From positions 2,418,001-2,482,000 of the forward strand of contig OZ244981.1 of the NCBI GenBank assembly GCA_965223085.1: 64,000 bases of DNA, in the 5' to 3' direction. The first letter of the stretch is position 1. Every line of letters starts with the position of its first letter. The translations under genes and the position numbers were made by a program. The notes under the pieces were generated by a model. It saw nothing but the letters and a program-made list of their open reading frames with translations. It was not told the origin of the DNA and did not search any database. The DNA comes from CBDCVO01 sp965223085 (GTDB lineage: Bacteria; Pseudomonadota; Gammaproteobacteria; Ga0077536). Shown piece after piece: positions 60,221 to 64,000 of the stretch.

Positions 60221-63200
60221 ATGAAGATCTTACAGCATAAGCCCCGTTTCGGGCTGTTACGCGTCTTAATCTGCGGCGTATTAATCAGCGTGTGGTCGGG
60301 CGTAGGCGCCGCGGTCACGATCCCGGATCGTCCGCTTTTTCTTGGCAACGACGTGCAGCCGAACATTTTTTTGGCGCTCGATGATTCCGGCTCGATGGCC
60401 GACGAAGTCGCACTCTCTGATGCGGCGCGCGCATTGCCGGGGGCGCTGACGTCGCACTGGTACTTTCAATATGACAGGCTCGATGACGCTTTTGCGCCAT
60501 CCTCTGCTGCTGAAGACAGAAGTCACTGCGTTGGTTACAACGTCTTAGCGTACAATCCAAACGTTACTTACACACCGTGGGTTGGTACCGATACCAACGG
60601 TAATCCGTGGGCAAACCAGTCGATCACCGCGGCGCAAAAAAACCCGGCGGTGCCCGCTAACGGTAGTAAAAATCTGCTGAACATCGGTGGTAAAGCCGCC
60701 GGTTACGGGACCTGGGTTGACGGCTACGGGGCAAACCCGGCGGATGGCGTTTATCAAGCCGGCGAATGCCCCGTATCGGGCGCGGTAGATGGGACGACTT
60801 ATGCCAACCGCACTTATGATGCGCGTTGGGTCTACGTCAATACCCTCAGCGCGGCGCAGCAACGAAATTACGCGAACTGGTACGCTTATTATCGCCGAAT
60901 CGGGTATGTGGTGAAACGCGCGGTCGGCGAAATCATTAACATCTCGGATGCGCGTATGGGCCTCGCAACCCTCAACAATTCTGTTAGCGGCATTCCGGTT
61001 GCAGACCTGCAGGTGGCGGCGAATAAGCAAGCCTTGCTCAATCGCCTGCGCGACATGAAGTACGGTGGCGATACGCCCCTACGTAGTATGCTGGCGCGCG
61101 TCGGGCAGTATTTCGATAAAACCGACGGCAGTGATTCCCTCCACGCTGGCTTAGGTTTTAGTGACCCATCACCGATCCTGAGCGCTACCGACGGCGGTGA
61201 ATGCGGTCAAAACTTTGCGTTGTTATTCTCCGATGGCTATTGGAATGGTACCTACGCAGGTGTTGGCAATACGGATATAGGTGGCCCAGGCCCGTGGGAC
61301 GGCGGTCCCCATGCGGACGCTTATGACGATACCTTGGCCGATATCGCGATGCACTACTATGAGCGTGATTTGGCGCCTGGACTTGCGAACAATTTAGCCG
61401 TGATCCCAGGGATTGATGACAACACGACGCAGCATCTCGTCACCTATACGGTCGCGTTTGGCGTTAACGGCACGCTCACGGCATCACCTGCGAATCACGC
61501 TGATACGACCCCGGCGCCACCGTGGCCGCAGCCGCTTTCTGGTCAGACGACTACAGTTGACGATATGCGGCATGCGGCATTCAACGCGCGCGGTGGTTTC
61601 TTTTCCGCCAAAGATCCGCAAAGCTTGATCAACGGGCTTACCAATGCGTTCGCCAAGATCAGCGATCGCACCGGATCAGCCTCGGCCGCGTCAGCTTCGG
61701 GACAAACGATAAAAACCGGCAGTCTCCTGTTCGTGCCGGAATTTGACACCCAGAATTGGCACGGCGATGTGGCGGCCTATGAGCTGTTAGACGATGGCGT
61801 CATCGGTACGGAGCGGTGGCGGGCGGCAAATAAAATCCCGGCGGAAACCGCGCGCGAGATTTTTACTTGGTCGAATAGCGCTGGCGCCATTTTTGAATGG
61901 GGCAACTTGACCGCCGCCCAACAGACCGCTATCGGCAGCCAGCAGGTGCTCGACTATATTCGTGGTGATCGCAGTCAAGAACGCGTCAACGGCGGTAACT
62001 TCCGTGATCGAACGTCCTTGTTAGGCGACATTATTCATTCCTCACCCGTTGCGGTCACAAAGCTGCAATCATCGACGTTTTATTCCGTGCTACCAGGCAC
62101 AGAAGGTTCTAGTTTTCTCTCCTTTTTGGCGGCCAAGCAAAGTCGACCGGACATGGTCTACGTCGGCGCCAACGATGGTCTATTGCACGCACTTCAAGCC
62201 TCCGACGGTGTCGAGGCCTTCGCCTACGCACCCTCGTCGCTGTTCGCCGGACTGGCGGCATACGCGAAACCTGACTACGGACATAAATACTACGTCGATG
62301 GACTGCTGACGGTAGCGGATGCCTATCTATCCGGCGCCTGGAAGTCGGTATTGCTCGGCACCCTGGGTCGCGGTAGTAAGGGATTGTTTGCCCTAGACGT
62401 CACCTCACCCGGGAGTTTCGATGCGGGCGATGTGATGTGGGAATTCACCCACGCAGAGCTTGGTAATGTCTTGGGCGAACCGCAAATAGTGCGCACGAAC
62501 AGCGGTCACTGGGTCGCAATCGTTGGCAATGGTTACAATAGTAGTAGCGATCGCGCGGGGTTAATCATCGTTGATCTGGCGACCGGCACCTTGCTCGCGC
62601 ACATTGAGACCTCGGCAGGTTCAGCGGCTAACTCAAACGGTTTGGCAACGCCGCTTCTGGTCGACAGCGATCAAGACTTCTCGGTTGACTACGCTTACGG
62701 CGGGGACTTGCACGGCAATCTGTGGAAATTCGACTTAAGCGCTCCCGATCCCGCCAATTGGGGCGTAGCATTGAGCGGCACACCGCTTTATGCGGCCCGC
62801 GATCCCAACAATAATCCTCAACCGATCACTTCTAAACCCAGCATTGCGGTGCACCCCGATGGTGGGTATGTGCTGCTCTTCGGTACGGGGCGCTACTTCG
62901 CCAGTGGCGATGATTTACGCAGCACGCCGGAACAGGTTCATACTTTCTATGGGATCCGCGATCAGGGAGCTGTTGTTAACTCGGTAGGCACCCGAGTGCT
63001 GCCAAGTGCAGGCGCACAACCGAGTGGCACGTTGCAGCCGCAGCTGATCGAAGCAGAGGTCACGCAACAATTCGACGGCGTGGACAAGACAGCCCGAGTC
63101 CTGAGCGATAACGCGGTCGATTACACGAGCCAGCACGGTTGGTACATCGACCTAGTCTCACCGGTCGCCGGTGCAGAAGGGGAACGCGTTGTAAGCAAAG

Positions 63201-63595
63201 CCCAGGTGCGCCTCAGCCACGATAATACCCCGCTGGTAATATTTAACACGTTTGTCCCCGCCGGCGGCTGTGATGAAATGGGCGGCTACTCGTTCACGAT
63301 GGCATTTCACGCGATTTCCGGTGGACAAACTTTATTTCACGTCTTCGATCTGAATAACGACGGGAATTTCGACGCTTCAGACGGTGCCTCGTCAAGCAAT
63401 GTCAATGAAATAGTTAGCGGTTTTCGCACCGAAGTAAGCTTAGGCCCTGTGACACTGGTCGATAATGAAGATGGTTCGAAGAACTTTGTCGGCAGCGTGA
63501 ATTTGGACGGCGGTGGCGGTAAACCCGCCAACCCCACCGGAGTGCAAGGTCCGCCCATCGATATTGGGCGTCAATCTTGGCGGCAACTGCGTTAA
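60221..63595 (+). CDS. pilY1: Type IV pilus tip adhesin/assembly protein PilY1
   Basis: An 1124-residue exported protein with a signal peptide (VLICGVLISVWSGVGAA). The N-terminal von Willebrand A-like region has a MIDAS-type LALDDSGSMADE. The central and C-terminal region is a quinoprotein-like beta propeller with DMVYVGANDGLLHALQ and LFALDVTSPGSFDAGD. Ca-binding-type loops DSDQDFSVDYA and DLNNDGNFDASDGAS are visible, the second near residue 1050. PilY1 primes pilus assembly with the minor pilins and acts in surface sensing. It is the usual length for the family and follows pilX by 45 bases. Confidence 0.95.
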   Translation: MKILQHKPRFGLLRVLICGVLISVWSGVGAAVTIPDRPLFLGNDVQPNIFLALDDSGSMADEVALSDAARALPGALTSHWYFQYDRLDDAFAPSSAAEDRSHCVGYNVLAYNPNVTYTPWVGTDTNGNPWANQSITAAQKNPAVPANGSKNLLNIGGKAAGYGTWVDGYGANPADGVYQAGECPVSGAVDGTTYANRTYDARWVYVNTLSAAQQRNYANWYAYYRRIGYVVKRAVGEIINISDARMGLATLNNSVSGIPVADLQVAANKQALLNRLRDMKYGGDTPLRSMLARVGQYFDKTDGSDSLHAGLGFSDPSPILSATDGGECGQNFALLFSDGYWNGTYAGVGNTDIGGPGPWDGGPHADAYDDTLADIAMHYYERDLAPGLANNLAVIPGIDDNTTQHLVTYTVAFGVNGTLTASPANHADTTPAPPWPQPLSGQTTTVDDMRHAAFNARGGFFSAKDPQSLINGLTNAFAKISDRTGSASAASASGQTIKTGSLLFVPEFDTQNWHGDVAAYELLDDGVIGTERWRAANKIPAETAREIFTWSNSAGAIFEWGNLTAAQQTAIGSQQVLDYIRGDRSQERVNGGNFRDRTSLLGDIIHSSPVAVTKLQSSTFYSVLPGTEGSSFLSFLAAKQSRPDMVYVGANDGLLHALQASDGVEAFAYAPSSLFAGLAAYAKPDYGHKYYVDGLLTVADAYLSGAWKSVLLGTLGRGSKGLFALDVTSPGSFDAGDVMWEFTHAELGNVLGEPQIVRTNSGHWVAIVGNGYNSSSDRAGLIIVDLATGTLLAHIETSAGSAANSNGLATPLLVDSDQDFSVDYAYGGDLHGNLWKFDLSAPDPANWGVALSGTPLYAARDPNNNPQPITSKPSIAVHPDGGYVLLFGTGRYFASGDDLRSTPEQVHTFYGIRDQGAVVNSVGTRVLPSAGAQPSGTLQPQLIEAEVTQQFDGVDKTARVLSDNAVDYTSQHGWYIDLVSPVAGAEGERVVSKAQVRLSHDNTPLVIFNTFVPAGGCDEMGGYSFTMAFHAISGGQTLFHVFDLNNDGNFDASDGASSSNVNEIVSGFRTEVSLGPVTLVDNEDGSKNFVGSVNLDGGGGKPANPTGVQGPPIDIGRQSWRQLR

Positions 63596-63611
63596 GTGCG
63601 AGGGTAAAACG

Positions 63612-63947
63612 ATGCGCAACACGGCAAGTATTTTCAGTTTGATATTGATAGCGGCATTGAGCGTTTGCACAGTTCCGCTTGGCGCCGAGCCGCGATTACC
63701 GGTAGGCGAAGTTCACGCGGTTTATCCCCACGAACAAAGAATTGTGATCAACGATCATTCTTTCTACTATGGTCCTGAACTTGTGATCCACGATGTCCGC
63801 GGTAAGGCAATCAATGGTGCCACTAACGTGCCGTTACTTTCTCAGGTGAAATTTCGGGCGATGTATCGCGGTGGTACCCCGTATGTGACGGAGCTGTGGG
63901 TGGCAAAACGGGCACGGGCGGGCGCCGCTCGCGGGCGGCGTCAATGA
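63612..63947 (+). CDS. Small exported protein of the pilus operon (PilY2-like)
   Basis: A 111-residue protein with a signal peptide (IFSLILIAALSVCTVPLGA) and a beta-rich mature part (VYPHEQRIVINDHSFYYGPE) ending in a basic tail (ARAGAARGRRQ). The place between pilY1 and a pilE-like gene is that of PilY2 in Pseudomonas; similarity is mainly positional. It overlaps the next gene by four bases (ATGA). Confidence 0.7.
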   Translation: MRNTASIFSLILIAALSVCTVPLGAEPRLPVGEVHAVYPHEQRIVINDHSFYYGPELVIHDVRGKAINGATNVPLLSQVKFRAMYRGGTPYVTELWVAKRARAGAARGRRQ

Positions 63948-64000
63948 GACACATCACACAGCGTGGTTTCACCTTAATTGAATTAATGATCGTAGTTGTA
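63944..64000 (+). CDS. pilE: Pilin PilE-like, truncated by the window edge
   Basis: Only 19 codons are visible: a short basic leader then QRGFTLIELMIVVV, a perfect prepilin-peptidase site and start of the pilin helix. This is the minor pilin PilE that normally ends this cluster. The remainder lies beyond 64000. Confidence 0.88.
   Translation, partial: MRHITQRGFTLIELMIVVV

Noticed and set aside
1..64000. CRISPR arrays, rRNA or tRNA genes, prophage
   Set aside because: No regular direct-repeat/spacer pattern, no cloverleaf or rRNA signature and no phage structural genes were seen by reading; a covariance-model scan was not possible.

Overview
The window looks like chromosomal DNA of an environmental gammaproteobacterium. 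The evidence is a Pseudomonas/Xanthomonas-style minor pilin cluster (fimT-pilV-pilW-pilX-pilY1-pilE), an rppH homologue, a cassette integron, a VPLPA-type exosortase substrate and many catabolic flavin, CoA and quinone enzymes. I cannot name a genus. Genes are tightly packed, often with ATGA/GTGA overlaps, and there are no rRNA genes, recognisable tRNAs or CRISPR arrays.

Layout. 0-3 kb: malate dehydrogenase, rppH and two small secreted proteins. 3.5-8.5 kb (minus): a copper-type P-ATPase followed by modABC. 8.9-18 kb: a lipoprotein, a small monooxygenase-fold protein, an anchored unknown, an amidase, a luciferase-like oxidoreductase, a methyltransferase, an AhpD/carboxymuconolactone-decarboxylase-like gene with an in-frame TGA at its redox cysteine (candidate selenoprotein), and an HpaB-family hydroxylase. 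18-29 kb: a ModE-like regulator divergent from a molybdopterin oxidoreductase, a cyclic-nucleotide-binding/rhodanese/coiled-coil protein, a PQQ alcohol dehydrogenase with the lanthanide-type Asp plus a periplasmic partner, and divergently an SDR and a haem-c propeller protein.

29.1-40 kb is an integron. A dead integrase gene (frameshift plus internal deletion, with a LexA-like half-site upstream) points left, and a rightward array of cassettes is delimited by eight attC sites. Cassette products are a membrane protein, a DJ-1/PfpI protein, a frameshifted SEC-C zinc protein, a TfoX N-domain protein, a D-cysteine-desulfhydrase-like PLP enzyme, a 412-residue unknown, and an IS-truncated fragment with a small membrane protein. 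Three mobile elements have entered it: an IS1595-like remnant between integrase and array, an IS3-family element with an amber codon in orfA, and a complete IS66 element inserted inside the last attC with an 8-bp target duplication.

40-57 kb: VPLPA-CTERM protein, MFS transporter, a divergent pyrophosphatase-like protein, a DUF364-like protein, a Gld-type ABC exporter with a DUF4340-like partner, a metallo-beta-lactamase-fold hydrolase, a D-aminoacylase-like amidohydrolase, a CaiB-xdhC-MobA-like operon, and a plus-strand trio (luciferase-like oxidoreductase, FabD-like acyltransferase, hydroxyisobutyrate-dehydrogenase-like enzyme). 57.6 kb to the end: the pilus operon, cut by the window edge in a pilE-like gene.

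A short dispersed repeat with core GTGCAATATCCGGGCTAG occurs at least six times in the first 17 kb, twice at gene ends. The observations most worth following up are the candidate selenoprotein and the integron.
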